Part shown: piece after piece, positions 16,225 through 26,569 of the stretch | Layout of the letters: every line of letters begins with the position of its first letter | How positions within the stretch are numbered: the first letter of the stretch is position 1 | Origin: Bacteroidia bacterium | GTDB lineage: Bacteria; Bacteroidota; Bacteroidia; AKYH767-A; OLB10 | Direction of reading: 5' to 3' | Length of the DNA stretch: 64,000 nt | Assembly: GCA_016788065.1 (NCBI GenBank) | Contig: JAEUTI010000081.1 | Location: forward strand, 94,480-158,479 | Position numbers and translations under genes: made by a program | Notes under the pieces: generated by a model | What the model was told of the DNA's origin: nothing | Database searches by the model: none | What the model saw: the letters and a program-made list of their open reading frames with translations, nothing else

Positions 16225-17544
16225 TTCAACTTCCGGCGAATCCCAAACTTTTTCAATGTTTGGTAACGCCATTACCTGATCCATAATCTGATCCTGCTTT
16301 TTGCCTCGACTCAAAGCTTCACTATATGGAAATTCATTAAATGTAACCATTGTATAAAGTGGCACCCACTTTTCAGGATGTTTATCAAAAATTCGCGCTT
16401 CAATTTTCTTTCTCAGCAGAAAATCCGGGTGACCTACTAAATCCCTCATTTCATAAAAGTTTGCAACTGCAAGATCCGCTATAGCATCACAGTTTGGTTT
16501 GCGCTGCAATTGATATTCCGGCATTATTTTACTCCAGTCGTGATTGTGTTTTACAATGAGATCATTCAACTCTACACAATCTTCAAATCCGCAATTCATG
16601 CCTTGCCCGTAAAAAGGAACAATGGCATGTGCTGCATCTCCGATTAATGCTACCTGATTTTTCCATGTCCATGGAAAACATTTTACTGTCATCAAAGAAC
16701 CTGTTGGATTGTTGAAGAAATCGTCTTTCAAAGTAGGCATCAGTGAATAAGCATCCGCAAATACTTCTTTGAAAAACGCAGAAACTTTTTCTTTGGAATT
16801 TAATTCAGTGAACGAAGGGCTTCCTTCAAATGGAAAGAATAAAGTGCAGGTGAAACTTCCATCCATATTTGGAAGTGCTATCAGCATATAGCCACCTCGT
16901 GGCCAGATATGCAACGCATTTTTATCGAGTTGATGCGTTCCGTCAGCAGCAGGAGGGATGGTTAATTCTTTGTAACCATGCTCCAGATAAGATTGTGAGT
17001 AATTGAAACGGTCGGTGAATAGTAAGCTTAATCTGCCGGCTGAATATGCGCCATCGGAACTGATGATAAGATCAGCAGTTAAGGTTTGTTTACGACCGGT
17101 TACAATGTTCTCAAAGGATGCAATGTTTTTATCGAGGTCGACATGTGTACATCTTTCATTGTAGTGTATTGTGGCACCACTTTTTTCAGATTCATCCATC
17201 AATACACAATTTAATCCGCCACGTGACACTGAATAAATGGCTTGCCCTTCTTTACCATAAGCCTGATAATTGATATTCCCATCCTGGTGATGAATCATTC
17301 TGCCAGCCATCGGAATGGCAACCTTGCGAACTGCATCACTGAGCCCAACACCATTGAGCCCACGCCATCCTCTTTCAGAAAGCGCCAGATTAATAGAACG
17401 GCCGGCAGAAATTTTGTCTTTCCGCATATCCGGACGACGTTCGAAAATTTCAACTTTGTAACCGTGTTTTGTAAGGTAGTTTGAAAGTAAAGAGCCTACA
17501 AGTCCTGCACCAATTAAAAGGACATTTTTTTCAGATGGATTCAT
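16198..17544 (-). CDS. kmo: kynurenine 3-monooxygenase
   Basis: A 448-residue FAD-dependent hydroxylase converting L-kynurenine to 3-hydroxykynurenine. The Rossmann dinucleotide motif is LIGAGLVGSLLSNYL (10-24), the second FAD site is GDAAHAIVPFYGQGMNCGFEDC, and the C-terminal region is of the KMO type. It follows kynU with a 5-bp gap, forming a two-gene operon. This is part of aerobic tryptophan degradation or de novo NAD synthesis; the dioxygenases at either end of the pathway are not in the window. Confidence 0.94.
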   Translation of the reverse strand: MNPSEKNVLLIGAGLVGSLLSNYLTKHGYKVEIFERRPDMRKDKISAGRSINLALSERGWRGLNGVGLSDAVRKVAIPMAGRMIHHQDGNINYQAYGKEGQAIYSVSRGGLNCVLMDESEKSGATIHYNERCTHVDLDKNIASFENIVTGRKQTLTADLIISSDGAYSAGRLSLLFTDRFNYSQSYLEHGYKELTIPPAADGTHQLDKNALHIWPRGGYMLIALPNMDGSFTCTLFFPFEGSPSFTELNSKEKVSAFFKEVFADAYSLMPTLKDDFFNNPTGSLMTVKCFPWTWKNQVALIGDAAHAIVPFYGQGMNCGFEDCVELNDLIVKHNHDWSKIMPEYQLQRKPNCDAIADLAVANFYEMRDLVGHPDFLLRKKIEARIFDKHPEKWVPLYTMVTFNEFPYSEALSRGKKQDQIMDQVMALPNIEKVWDSPEVESKILSMLS

Positions 17545-17549
17545 GATTC

Positions 17550-18854
17550 TTATTTAACTTGTGTAGTGGTTTCTTTTATGGCTTGTTCCAATAATATACC
17601 AAAGCGATAAACATCTTCAAAGCTGTTGTACATTGGAACCGGAGCAACTCTGATTACATCAGGATGTCTCCAGTCGGAAATTACTCCATGATTGGAAATG
17701 TATTGATGCAATTCTTTTCCGTTTTTTTCTATTACTAAAGATAACTGACAACCTCTGTCGGCAGGAGTAATTATTTTAATTGTGTTCAGATCTTTGCATT
17801 TTTCATTGATCTGATGAATTATATATTCGAGATAACCGGTTAACTTTTTACTCTTGGAAATTAATTTATCCATTCCAGCTTTTTCGAATAAATCCATGGA
17901 TGCACGTAAAGCAGCCATTGAAAAGACAGGTGCATTACTCAATTGCCAACCGTCGGCACCTTTGCGGGGAATAAATTTTTCGGGCATGGTAAATCTGGTG
18001 TCCGGATCATTTCCCCACCATCCAGAGAACCTGGGCAGAGATTCATTGGCAGCATGTTTGTCGTGGACAAACACACCTCCAACGGCACCGGGACCTGCAT
18101 TCAAATATTTGTAAGAACACCATGCAGCAAAATCGACACCCCAATCATGAAGCTTTAATTCCACATTGCCGGTTGCATGTGCCAGATCGAATCCAACCAT
18201 TGCTCCTGCAGCATGCCCTGCATCAGTAATTGCTTTCATATCGAATAGCTGGCCGGTGTAATAATTCACGCCACCAATCATTACCAATGCAAGCTCATCA
18301 CGATGTTCCTGAATGGTGGCAATTATATCTTCAGTTCGATGAAAACTTTCACCCGGACGAGGTTCGAGTTCTATTAGTGCTTTTGATGGATCAAATAGTT
18401 TAGAGCTTCCTGCATGAAAAGCTGCCTGAGAAGCCAGTGCATAGCGATCAGAAGAAAAGGGGCCTTTTTCAAAAATAATTTTGTAACGTTTAGAATCGGG
18501 ACGGTAAAAAGAAACCATCAATAAGTGCAGATTCGTCGTCAAAGAATTCATTACAACAACCTCATGTGCAAGTGCACCTGTAAGTGCTGCTGTACTGGTT
18601 CTTAAGAATTCATGGTAAGGAAACCATGGATGACGTGCATGCATATGCCCTTCAACACCAAATTCATTCCAGTCATCGAGTTCTTCAAGTATATATTTGC
18701 GGGAATTTTTTGGCTGCAGACCAAGAGAATTGCCACAAAAATAGATTGTATTTTTTCCTTGGTGTTGTGGGAAAAGAAACTCATTCCGAAAATCTTTCAG
18801 GATATCTTCCTGATCCATTTTCAGGGCAAAATCTTCATTAAATTGATATGGCAT
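17550..18854 (-). CDS. kynU: kynureninase
   Basis: A 434-residue PLP enzyme cleaving kynurenine or 3-hydroxykynurenine to anthranilate or 3-hydroxyanthranilate plus alanine. Family marks are IYFCGNSLGLQPK near the N terminus, MNSLTTNLHLLM, GFDLAHATGNVELKLHDWGVD and the PLP-lysine segment CSYKYLNAGPGAVGG. First gene of the kynU-kmo operon. Length agrees with bacterial kynureninases. Confidence 0.95.
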   Translation of the reverse strand: MPYQFNEDFALKMDQEDILKDFRNEFLFPQHQGKNTIYFCGNSLGLQPKNSRKYILEELDDWNEFGVEGHMHARHPWFPYHEFLRTSTAALTGALAHEVVVMNSLTTNLHLLMVSFYRPDSKRYKIIFEKGPFSSDRYALASQAAFHAGSSKLFDPSKALIELEPRPGESFHRTEDIIATIQEHRDELALVMIGGVNYYTGQLFDMKAITDAGHAAGAMVGFDLAHATGNVELKLHDWGVDFAAWCSYKYLNAGPGAVGGVFVHDKHAANESLPRFSGWWGNDPDTRFTMPEKFIPRKGADGWQLSNAPVFSMAALRASMDLFEKAGMDKLISKSKKLTGYLEYIIHQINEKCKDLNTIKIITPADRGCQLSLVIEKNGKELHQYISNHGVISDWRHPDVIRVAPVPMYNSFEDVYRFGILLEQAIKETTTQVK

Positions 18855-18912
18855 AGCTTAATTATTAAAATGCAAATAAAAACAAGATATTTTCAGGAAA
18901 CAATAACAAATA

Positions 18913-19791
18913 TCAGGCGAAATGGAATCCAATTACCAGTAATCCCTGAATGGCCATCGCCCCATCGACAACAAAAACAAATGCTCTTCTGTTTTCGTCC
19001 GGATGAGCCTTTATTATTATTAGTGCAGTGATAAATGCGGAAGTAAGAAGGGCGGCTTTATATGCATAATTAGTGAAGGTGGGATCCAGAAAGATTAGAA
19101 CGGTAAAAAAGGAAAGTGCTAACAGACTAATCATCCGTGTTCCGGAGATTCCCGCACTTCTGGCTATGGTTTTTAAGCCTTCCAATTTATCGGATTCCAG
19201 ATCTTTGAGATCAAAGATGGTTGTGAGCGCATAAATGAAAAAGAAGCGCCGGGCCATCATCCAAAGCATAGGTTCGCTGAAAATTTGATTGGAATTCTCC
19301 GAAAGCGGTAACAAACAGGTCGCCAAAGTCCAGATTACCGAAAGAAGTATGTTTTTGATAATCAAATTATTACGTAAGCCCGGAATTCGCTTGTCTCTGA
19401 TTTTCAATGGCATCATGTAGGCAATTGAAAAAATTGCAGTTAATGCAAAAACCAAAAGTTGATGAATATGAAGTTGAGTGAGAAAAATAAAGGATGCAAA
19501 AATGGAAAACGCTGCCAGTGACAGATGCAATTTTCGTCCTGAAATCGTGACACCGGTCAATCGCTGCTGTTCACCTGGCTTAATATCGATTGTTAGTCGT
19601 GAAGCGTTGTAAATGAATAAGGTAGCGAAAAAAACAAGTGAGATCGATGCGAAATTGGTAGCAGAATCTGCAATTATTACAGTCTCGAATCCCAGCAACA
19701 CACTGCAGCACGCAACAAATAATTGCGAATGGTAAAAAAGGTCATTTAATTTAGTCGTTGCCAAGAATAAGTATAAGAGCAGTAATTCCAA
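18913..19791 (-). CDS. UbiA-like polytopic membrane protein with degenerate first Asp motif
   Basis: A 292-residue protein with about eight membrane helices, resembling UbiA-superfamily prenyltransferases. The second Asp-rich motif is intact (D194-x2-D197-x3-D201 in FDLKDLESDKLEGLKT), but the first, usually NDxxD, reads NASRLTID (from N62), so its first two aspartates are lost. Prenyl-diphosphate transfer is therefore doubtful; another lipid reaction or a non-catalytic role is possible. It overlaps the upstream gene by 41 bp; a TTG codon at residue 10 (LATTKLND) is an alternative start that would reduce the overlap. Confidence 0.65.
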   Translation of the reverse strand: MELLLLYLFLATTKLNDLFYHSQLFVACCSVLLGFETVIIADSATNFASISLVFFATLFIYNASRLTIDIKPGEQQRLTGVTISGRKLHLSLAAFSIFASFIFLTQLHIHQLLVFALTAIFSIAYMMPLKIRDKRIPGLRNNLIIKNILLSVIWTLATCLLPLSENSNQIFSEPMLWMMARRFFFIYALTTIFDLKDLESDKLEGLKTIARSAGISGTRMISLLALSFFTVLIFLDPTFTNYAYKAALLTSAFITALIIIKAHPDENRRAFVFVVDGAMAIQGLLVIGFHFA

Positions 19792-20356
19792 CAGCGAAAC
19801 CTATTCCACCTCCAATCATGCTCTGTTTGATTTTTATGTTCCTTGATTTTTTTTCATAACCGGCCAGAAAAGCTTCAGAATGAACATTCGAACGCTCACT
19901 TTTAGGTAGTTTCGGATTAAATCGGCCAACAATTGTGGCATACACCAGTGGAACCGGGAGGCCATAAAAACCAACAATGCTGCCTGCAACGCCTGAGGCT
20001 ACGCCACCTACTGTATTTAAAGGTTTTTTATAAACAGCCATGGCATGTTGTTCTCCCATGATATAATCTCTCACTTCTTCAGCTGGTGGATCATCACCTG
20101 TAATTGTGTCCGGGGTGTAAATAATCTCCTCTGTACCGTTATCCCTGATTATTGAAAAGATATTGTAAATTTCTGCATGCCGGGTTACTTCACCGGAGGC
20201 ACCCTCAGGGCGGTACACGATCTGGTCACCTCTGACTTCGGCTGTAGTAAATCGTTTTTCTTTACCATTCATATACAGGAGTTTGCCCTGTGCCAGCGAA
20301 TTGCAGGCAATGAAAGCGCTAAAAATGAGGATGGAAATCGACCGGCAGTATTTCAT
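19751..20356 (-). CDS. hypothetical secreted/membrane protein
   Basis: A 201-residue protein with a signal peptide (about 1-22, cut after SLAQ), a beta-rich polar region (GKEKRFTTAEVRGDQIVYRP) and two Gly/Ala/Val-rich hydrophobic segments (about 115-140 and 180-198). The first part resembles the short periplasmic domains of Bacteroidota proteins that begin with signal peptide plus 'LYxxxGxxxxG' strands, but no named family was recognised. It is upstream of and overlaps the UbiA-like gene, so the two are likely cotranscribed and may work together. Confidence 0.65.
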   Translation of the reverse strand: MKYCRSISILIFSAFIACNSLAQGKLLYMNGKEKRFTTAEVRGDQIVYRPEGASGEVTRHAEIYNIFSIIRDNGTEEIIYTPDTITGDDPPAEEVRDYIMGEQHAMAVYKKPLNTVGGVASGVAGSIVGFYGLPVPLVYATIVGRFNPKLPKSERSNVHSEAFLAGYEKKSRNIKIKQSMIGGGIGFAVGITALILILGND

Positions 20357-20495
20357 AAGATCACAATATCCCGTAAAACTACAAAAATGGTTCGTTTTAT
20401 TGTTCAGAACAGGCTATAAATTTTAAACAAAATGAGTCACTTAATGTTTCTAATGCTGTTGACTCAAATTTCTGGGAAAATTAGTTCCATTTGAG

Positions 20496-20503
20496 TAGTT
20501 TTG
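20496..20503 (+). promoter_or_regulatory. candidate -7 box for gcvP
   Basis: TAGTTTTG fits TAnnTTTG, 39 bp upstream of the gcvP ATG. Confidence 0.45.
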
Positions 20504-20542
20504 TAGACCTTAAAAACCCGTCAATATCTAAGAATAAAAATT

Positions 20543-23422
20543 ATGGCCTATTACAGTTTTGATGAACGACACAACGGACCAAGCCGTACTCAACTTGATG
20601 AAATGCTTCGTACCAGTGGTGCTGCCGATTTAAATGATCTGATCAGTAAAACTATTCCCGCATCTATCTTGCTTAAGGGTGATATGGATCTTGAAGAATC
20701 TTATTCTGAATTTGAATATTTATCGAAATTAAAGGCTACCTCTCAAAAGAATAAAGTTTTTAAAAGCTATATTGGATTAGGATATTTTAATACCATAGTT
20801 CCCGGTGTTATTCAGCGCAATATTTTTGAAAATCCGGGTTGGTACACTGCCTATACTCCATATCAGGCGGAGATTTCACAAGGAAGAATGGAAGCGCTGC
20901 TGAATTATCAGACCATGATTTGTGATTTGACCGGCATGGAACTCGCTAATGCTTCTTTGCTGGATGAAGCAACTGCAGCTGCAGAAGCTATGCACATGTT
21001 TTTTGCTTCCCGTTCAAGAGAACAGGCTGCTGCCGGAGTGAAGAAATTTTTTGTTGCAGAAAATTGTTATCCTCAAACAAAAGGAGTATTGCTTACCCGT
21101 TCCGAGCCATTAGGAATTGAACTGGTAACGGGCAATCCTGAAACGTTCAAATTTGACAATACTTTCTTTGGAGCATTGCTGCAGTATCCCGGAGTTGATG
21201 GTAATGTTTCAGATTATTCCGGCTTTGTTGCAGATGCAAAAAGTAATGGTGTTTTTGTTGCTGTTGCTGCTGATATCATGAGCCTGGTATTGCTTACTCC
21301 TCCAGGTGAATGGGGTGCCGATTGTGTTGTAGGTTCTTCTCAACGTTTCGGAGTTCCATTAGGTTATGGCGGACCACACGCTGCATTTTTTGCAACTAAG
21401 AATGATTTTAAGAGAGATATTCCGGGTAGAATTATCGGTGTATCTATCGATGCCGCCGGCAACCGTGCGCTTCGTATGGCTCTGCAAACACGTGAGCAAC
21501 ATATTAAGCGCGATAAAGCAACTTCCAATATTTGTACTGCGCAAGTCTTACTTGCAGTAATGGCAGGAATGTATGCAGTGTACCACGGACCTAAAGGTTT
21601 GAAAGCTATTGCCGCACAAATCCACAAACAAGCCAGAACGCTCGCTTATGGATTGAAAAAATTAGGCTACACTTTGGCATATGATCATTATTTTGATACT
21701 ATCACAATTAATGCTGATGCTAACACCGGTAAAGTTGAAGGTTTAGCTATTGCAAATGAAATTAATTTCAGATATCACACCAATGGTTCCATTTCAATTA
21801 GTGTTGATGAAACAACAACAAAAAATGATGTAGCAGGAATTATTGCCGTTTTTGCAAAAGCTGCATCGCGTGATTTTAAAAACAATGGTATTGGAACTGA
21901 TGCAGAACCATCCGGATTAGAATCACACAAACTTTACAGGAATTCAGAATTTTTAACTCACCCTGTTTTCTCTGAATATCATTCTGAGACAAACATGTTG
22001 AGGTACTTAAAGCGTCTCGAAAATAAAGATTTATCACTTGCTCATTCTATGATTGCCTTGGGTTCATGTACCATGAAACTGAATGCAACCAGTGAAATGG
22101 CTCCATTAAGCTGGCCTGAATTCAGTTCTATGCACCCATTTGTTCCATTAGATCAGGCTGCAGGATACCAGGAAATTATTGCTGATCTGGAACGTGATTT
22201 ATGTGTTATCACCGGATTTGATGCTGTCTCTTTGCAACCTAATTCAGGTGCTCAGGGTGAGTATGCCGGTTTGATGGTGATCAGAAATTATTTCCTCAGC
22301 AAAGGAGAAGGACATCGTGATATTTCATTGATTCCATCTTCAGCACATGGCACCAATCCTGCTTCAGCAGTTATGGCAGGAATGAAGGTGGTAGTTGTAA
22401 AGTGTGATGAAAAAGGAAATATTGATGTTGCCGATTTACGCGAAAAAGCAGAAAAGTATAGCAATCAATTGGCATGTCTGATGGTTACTTATCCTTCTAC
22501 TCATGGTGTTTATGAATCATCTATCAAAGAAATTACTAATATCATTCATCAGCATGGTGGACAGGTTTATATGGATGGTGCGAATATGAATGCTCAGGTT
22601 GGATTGACTAATCCGGGTATGATTGGTGCCGATGTATGCCATTTAAATCTACATAAAACATTTGCCATTCCTCATGGTGGAGGTGGTCCCGGAATGGGCC
22701 CTATTGGCGTTGCAAAACACCTGGCTCCATTTTTACCCGGACACCCTGTTGTTAAGTGTGGGGGATCGGCGAATACCACTCCAGTCTCTGCAGCTCCATG
22801 GGGAAGTGCAAGTATTTTGCTTATTTCCTATGGTTATATTAAAATGATGGGAAGAACCGGTCTTCGTGAAGCAACACAAATTGCAATCCTGAATGCCAAT
22901 TATATTCGTAAAAAATTAGAACCACATTATCCGATTCTTTATCAGGGTGAGAATGGTAATGTTGCTCACGAGATGATTCTTGATTGTCGCGCTTTCAAAT
23001 TAAGTGCAGGCATTGAAGTAACCGATATTGCAAAGCGATTAATGGATTATGGGTTCCATGCACCAACTGTTTCATTCCCTGTGGCAGGAACCATTATGGT
23101 TGAACCAACCGAAAGTGAATCACAGGATGAACTCGATCGTTTTATTGATGCCATGATTAGTATTCGTCATGAAATCGCCGAAATCGAATCTGGTAAAGCA
23201 GCAAAAGATAATAATGTACTTGTTAATGCTCCACATACAGCTGCAGAATTAACTGCTGATGATTGGAATTATCCTTATACCCGCCACAAGGCTGCTTATC
23301 CATTACCTTATGTGCAGCAAGCTAAGTTCTGGCCTTCTGTCAAACGTGTTGATAATGCATTTGGTGACAGAAATCTGGTTTGCACCTGCCCAGATGTTGA
23401 AAGCTACGCAGAAGCGATTTAG
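20543..23422 (+). CDS. gcvP: glycine dehydrogenase (aminomethyl-transferring), P-protein
   Basis: A 959-residue fused P-protein of the glycine cleavage system, decarboxylating glycine and passing the aminomethyl group to lipoyl H-protein. Both halves are present: the N-terminal half with [16 protein letters not shown] and [18 protein letters not shown], and the catalytic half with [10 protein letters not shown] and the PLP lysine segment [19 protein letters not shown]. The single-chain alpha2 form and the length are normal for Bacteroidota. No gcvT or gcvH is nearby. Confidence 0.96.
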   Translation: MAYYSFDERHNGPSRTQLDEMLRTSGAADLNDLISKTIPASILLKGDMDLEESYSEFEYLSKLKATSQKNKVFKSYIGLGYFNTIVPGVIQRNIFENPGWYTAYTPYQAEISQGRMEALLNYQTMICDLTGMELANASLLDEATAAAEAMHMFFASRSREQAAAGVKKFFVAENCYPQTKGVLLTRSEPLGIELVTGNPETFKFDNTFFGALLQYPGVDGNVSDYSGFVADAKSNGVFVAVAADIMSLVLLTPPGEWGADCVVGSSQRFGVPLGYGGPHAAFFATKNDFKRDIPGRIIGVSIDAAGNRALRMALQTREQHIKRDKATSNICTAQVLLAVMAGMYAVYHGPKGLKAIAAQIHKQARTLAYGLKKLGYTLAYDHYFDTITINADANTGKVEGLAIANEINFRYHTNGSISISVDETTTKNDVAGIIAVFAKAASRDFKNNGIGTDAEPSGLESHKLYRNSEFLTHPVFSEYHSETNMLRYLKRLENKDLSLAHSMIALGSCTMKLNATSEMAPLSWPEFSSMHPFVPLDQAAGYQEIIADLERDLCVITGFDAVSLQPNSGAQGEYAGLMVIRNYFLSKGEGHRDISLIPSSAHGTNPASAVMAGMKVVVVKCDEKGNIDVADLREKAEKYSNQLACLMVTYPSTHGVYESSIKEITNIIHQHGGQVYMDGANMNAQVGLTNPGMIGADVCHLNLHKTFAIPHGGGGPGMGPIGVAKHLAPFLPGHPVVKCGGSANTTPVSAAPWGSASILLISYGYIKMMGRTGLREATQIAILNANYIRKKLEPHYPILYQGENGNVAHEMILDCRAFKLSAGIEVTDIAKRLMDYGFHAPTVSFPVAGTIMVEPTESESQDELDRFIDAMISIRHEIAEIESGKAAKDNNVLVNAPHTAAELTADDWNYPYTRHKAAYPLPYVQQAKFWPSVKRVDNAFGDRNLVCTCPDVESYAEAI

Positions 23423-23468
23423 GGAATGAAAGATGAAGTGCTGCTCAGAAAATATGCAGAAGACGGAG

Positions 23469-23517
23469 GGATTAAGAATTAAGGATTAAGGATTAAGGAT
23501 TAAGAATTAAGGATTAA
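23469..23517. repeat. 7 x 7-bp GGATTAA tandem array
   Basis: Seven contiguous heptamers: GGATTAA five times and GAATTAA twice. A second array of the same unit lies at 61007-61055. Confidence 0.92.
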
Positions 23518-23748
23518 GGAATTTGGAGTCGATGTTGGGCTGCAAAATTCTTGATCCTTTTTCTTTTGTTGCAAGTCTTCTTCAATATCCAATTCTTGCT
23601 ACTCACTTTTAAATAAAAATATTTTGAGAACGAGAAACTTCCAGTTTATGCAGCAACAAAATAAAACCTAAATCAAAATCGGGATCTTCCAGTTTAGCAG
23701 AATACACACGGGTTACCACACACCAATTTCCGTTAACTAATAACTTTT

Positions 23749-23860
23749 ATAACTTATAACTGATAACTGAAAACTCATAACTGTTCACTGATAACTGATC
23801 ACTAATAACTGATCACTAATAACTGATCACTAATAACTGATCACTAATAACTTATCACTG
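23749..23860. repeat. 8 x 14-bp tandem array (ATAACTGATCACTA)
   Basis: Eight contiguous 14-bp units; four central copies (23791-23846) are identical and the outer ones drift by a few bases. Each perfect unit contains the palindrome TGATCA. The array ends 7 bp before the stop of the convergent thioredoxin-like gene. There are no spacers between units, so it is not CRISPR. Confidence 0.93.
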
Positions 23861-23867
23861 AAAACTC

Positions 23868-24353
23868 TTAAGGATATTCTTTCGATACTGCTTCCGGTGT
23901 CCATTGCTGCAGGAAGTCGATTACTTTTTTCTCACTATATCCTTCACCTTCTTCCAGGTAACCGGTGTTTTGAGTGTGGATACGATTGCCGCTTCCATCA
24001 AGAATAACAAAGACGGGGAATCCAAAACGTTGCGGTTTTCCCAGTCGGTTTAAAGATTCATTATTCTTATTTTCTTTGCTATAATTCAGATGTAATACAA
24101 TGTAATTAGCATTAATAATGGAGTCAACAGATGCAGTTTCATGGCTCCATTTGTAGAACATACGACACCATTTACACCAATTTCCTCCGACCTGAATAAG
24201 TACGTGTTTCCCTTTTGCATTTGCTTTAGCGACCGCTTCGTTGATTTCCAAAGCGCCATCTGCAAGAGGGTTATAAACTTTAAATTCTTCAGTCTGGGCC
24301 TGTACATTTGTGCAAAGCAATATTGTTACAAAGAGTATAACCAGGTTTTTCAT
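23868..24353 (-). CDS. secreted thioredoxin-family protein
   Basis: A 161-residue protein with a cleavable signal peptide (about 1-20, ending VQAQ) and a thioredoxin fold with the active site WCKWC (C60 and C63) in VLIQVGGNWCKWCRMFYKW. The cis-Pro region reads FGFPVFVILD. It likely acts as a periplasmic thiol-disulfide protein, similar to DUF255/thioredoxin_7 types; partner unknown. Monocistronic, downstream of an intrinsic terminator that closes the SLC13 gene. Confidence 0.88.
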   Translation of the reverse strand: MKNLVILFVTILLCTNVQAQTEEFKVYNPLADGALEINEAVAKANAKGKHVLIQVGGNWCKWCRMFYKWSHETASVDSIINANYIVLHLNYSKENKNNESLNRLGKPQRFGFPVFVILDGSGNRIHTQNTGYLEEGEGYSEKKVIDFLQQWTPEAVSKEYP

Positions 24354-24431
24354 TTTAGCAGTATTTTGGATGAGGATGCTAATTTGATGAATTGAAAGGT
24401 ATTTAACAAACTATAATCTCATAAAAACAAA

Positions 24432-24457
24432 AAAAACAGGATTACGGTCCTGTTTTT
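24432..24457. terminator. bidirectional intrinsic terminator
   Basis: AAAAACAGGA pairs with TCCTGTTTTT around a 6-nt loop; the T-run on the minus strand ends the SLC13 permease transcript. A CCGG...CCGG palindrome follows directly (24458-24470). Confidence 0.85.
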
Positions 24458-24604
24458 CCGGCTTAGCCGGGGTTGGTTTTTGGAATATTTTAAGACTAAT
24501 CTGGTAAATCAGTTGTTTAAATCTTACTTCAAGTTTATAGATTCAGATCCGGACTGGAAATTAAACTTCGCTGAACGGGAAAAAAGGGGGTCTGAATGGG
24601 AAAA

Positions 24605-26365
24605 TCAGAGAGGATAAAGTACTGGTGCCATAATAATAATGACCACAATAAGTAGAATCGTGATCAGGCTTCCGGTTTTTACAAAATCCCGGAATTTATA
24701 GCCTCCTGGTCCATATACCAAAATACAACTGGGTTCAAATGGGGTGATCATTGATACAGATGCAGAGAGCATGACAGTCAAAGCAAAAGTTATCGGATTA
24801 ACCTGCATAGTTTCGGCTGCTTGCAGGGCAACCGGAAGTACAACCATGGCAGCAGCAGCATTCGACATAGGTTGTGTTAGGAATACGGTTAAAAGCGAAA
24901 ATGCAGACATTACAGCAATTGGTCCCATGCCACCGAAAAAGGAAATGATATGATCGGCAAGAAAGGTTGCGGTACCGGTTTTTTCCATGGCAATTCCAAA
25001 AGAAGTCATACCACCAATCAATACTAAAAGGTTCCATTCAATTTTCTGGTATGCTTCCTCTGTTTTAATACATTTAAAAGCCACACATAGAAAGGCAGCA
25101 AGCATGAAGGCTATGGAAAGTGGAATGATTTCAAATGTTCCCAACACAAGGGCGCCAACAAAGAAACAGAAAGTCAATAATGCATTTCTTTTGTTTTTAG
25201 GTGCCGCAAAATTGTACTCCTGCAAAACGGTGAAATCGCCTCGTTTACGACGGTATTCAATGTTAACTGCAGGTCCTTGAATAAGTAGTCTGTCTCCAAT
25301 TTTAATTTCGGTATCTCCAATTTTATCCGATAAGGTCTGACCTTCCCGGTTGATTGCCATAACCAATAATCCGAAGCGGCGTTTGAATTGTGCTTCTCTG
25401 ATTGTTTGTCCCAGAAAGTCATTGGTAGGTGTAACAAATATCTCCACAATTTTAATGTCCTCAGTAATCATATCTCCGGGAGCCAAAGCTTCCGAGTATA
25501 TATCGAGTCCAAGAGATTGTTTCAGTCTGAGCAAATCTTCGATGTTCCCTTCAAGCAATAAAATATCATTAGCTTCAATGGTAGAATAACCATTCGCCAT
25601 CATATTTTGTTTGTCGCGGATAATGTTAAGAATTTTAAATCCTGAAGTGCTCAATAGGGTGTCTCGCACTTTCTGATTAACCATTACTGAATTCGGCTTC
25701 ACCAATACTTCAGTAAAATAATGTTTCTGTTCCAGTTCTTTCACCATATTTACTTCCTTTTTACCAGGAAGTAATCTAACGCCAATGGTTGCCATAAATA
25801 CAATGCCTAACACCATCATCATGAGGCCGATTATGGTGAAGTCGAACATTCCAAATGTAGCATAACCGTTTTTTCCAAGATAGGCATTTACTGCAATGTT
25901 GGTAGATGTGCCAATCACTGTACAGGTACCACCCAGAATTGAAGCGAATGCAACCGGCATTAGTAATTTGGAGGGACTGATCCGAAGTTTTCTGCACATA
26001 CTCACAACTGGTGCAACATACATGGCGGTTACTGTTGTATTATTCATGAAAGCGGATGTGATACCAACAGTTGACATGATATATGTGGGCAGCCATTTGA
26101 GACGTTTTTTGGGGATCTTAATAAATTTATCTCCAATGATTTCTAAAATTCCGGCCTTTTGCATAGCTCCGCTGACTACAAAAATGGAAGCGAGCATTAT
26201 TATAAAATCACTTCCAAAACCTTTGAAAGCTTCCGCAGGAGTCAGGATGCCTAAAGATGTAAGAATTATTAGTAAGCCTACAGTAATAAGGTCTACTGAA
26301 AATTTTTCAGTAGCAAAAAGTATAATGGCAACAATTAATAATCCAAGTACTAAAGCTATCTCCAT
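24605..26365 (-). CDS. SLC13-family permease with central TrkA-C (RCK_C) domains
   Basis: A 586-residue inner-membrane transporter of the ArsB/NhaD/DASS type. Membrane helices occupy about 1-200 and 395-586, and between them are two TrkA-C ligand-binding domains (about 205-290 and 295-375). Typical segments are MNNTTVTAMYVAPVV, GTCTVIGTSTNIAVN in the first half and the QPMSNAAAAMVVLPVAL repeat in the second, the paired motifs that bind anion and sodium in DASS proteins. Substrate may be sulfate or a dicarboxylate; not determinable. Single gene with its own terminator. Confidence 0.9.
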   Translation of the reverse strand: MEIALVLGLLIVAIILFATEKFSVDLITVGLLIILTSLGILTPAEAFKGFGSDFIIMLASIFVVSGAMQKAGILEIIGDKFIKIPKKRLKWLPTYIMSTVGITSAFMNNTTVTAMYVAPVVSMCRKLRISPSKLLMPVAFASILGGTCTVIGTSTNIAVNAYLGKNGYATFGMFDFTIIGLMMMVLGIVFMATIGVRLLPGKKEVNMVKELEQKHYFTEVLVKPNSVMVNQKVRDTLLSTSGFKILNIIRDKQNMMANGYSTIEANDILLLEGNIEDLLRLKQSLGLDIYSEALAPGDMITEDIKIVEIFVTPTNDFLGQTIREAQFKRRFGLLVMAINREGQTLSDKIGDTEIKIGDRLLIQGPAVNIEYRRKRGDFTVLQEYNFAAPKNKRNALLTFCFFVGALVLGTFEIIPLSIAFMLAAFLCVAFKCIKTEEAYQKIEWNLLVLIGGMTSFGIAMEKTGTATFLADHIISFFGGMGPIAVMSAFSLLTVFLTQPMSNAAAAMVVLPVALQAAETMQVNPITFALTVMLSASVSMITPFEPSCILVYGPGGYKFRDFVKTGSLITILLIVVIIIMAPVLYPL

Positions 26366-26513
26366 CCGGTAAATTCAAATCGTTCAGCGAATTAACAAAG
26401 AAAAAATTAATTCTTGGTTGTTTTATGATTTTGTAGTTGTTAACGGTAGATTAATAAAAAGAATCAATTGAATCATAATGTTATTGATTTCCAGCAATTT
26501 ATAAATATGTTGC

Positions 26514-26551
26514 AAAAAAAGGGGATGTCAATTCATTGACATCCCCTTTTT
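26514..26551. terminator. bidirectional intrinsic terminator
   Basis: A 15-bp stem (AAAAGGGGATGTCAA with its complement) around a short loop, with A- and T-runs on either side. On the minus strand it ends the T9SS gene that stops at 26570. Confidence 0.92.
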
Positions 26552-26569
26552 AAAATTATCGAAGAAATT

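Larger units (their letters stand above)
23423..23867. other. gene-free spacer with two short-period arrays
   Basis: 445 bp between convergent gcvP and the thioredoxin-like gene. It holds a GGATTAA heptamer array (23469-23517) and a 14-bp array (23749-23860). The 230 bp between them show no ORF, RNA or clear hairpin. Confidence 0.7.

Noticed and set aside
23749..23860. CRISPR-like repeat array
   Set aside because: Units are 14 bp, contiguous, with no spacers and no cas genes nearby.
25896..26372. 158-residue plus-strand frame over the SLC13 gene
   Set aside because: Antisense shadow of a membrane protein gene with strong family motifs.
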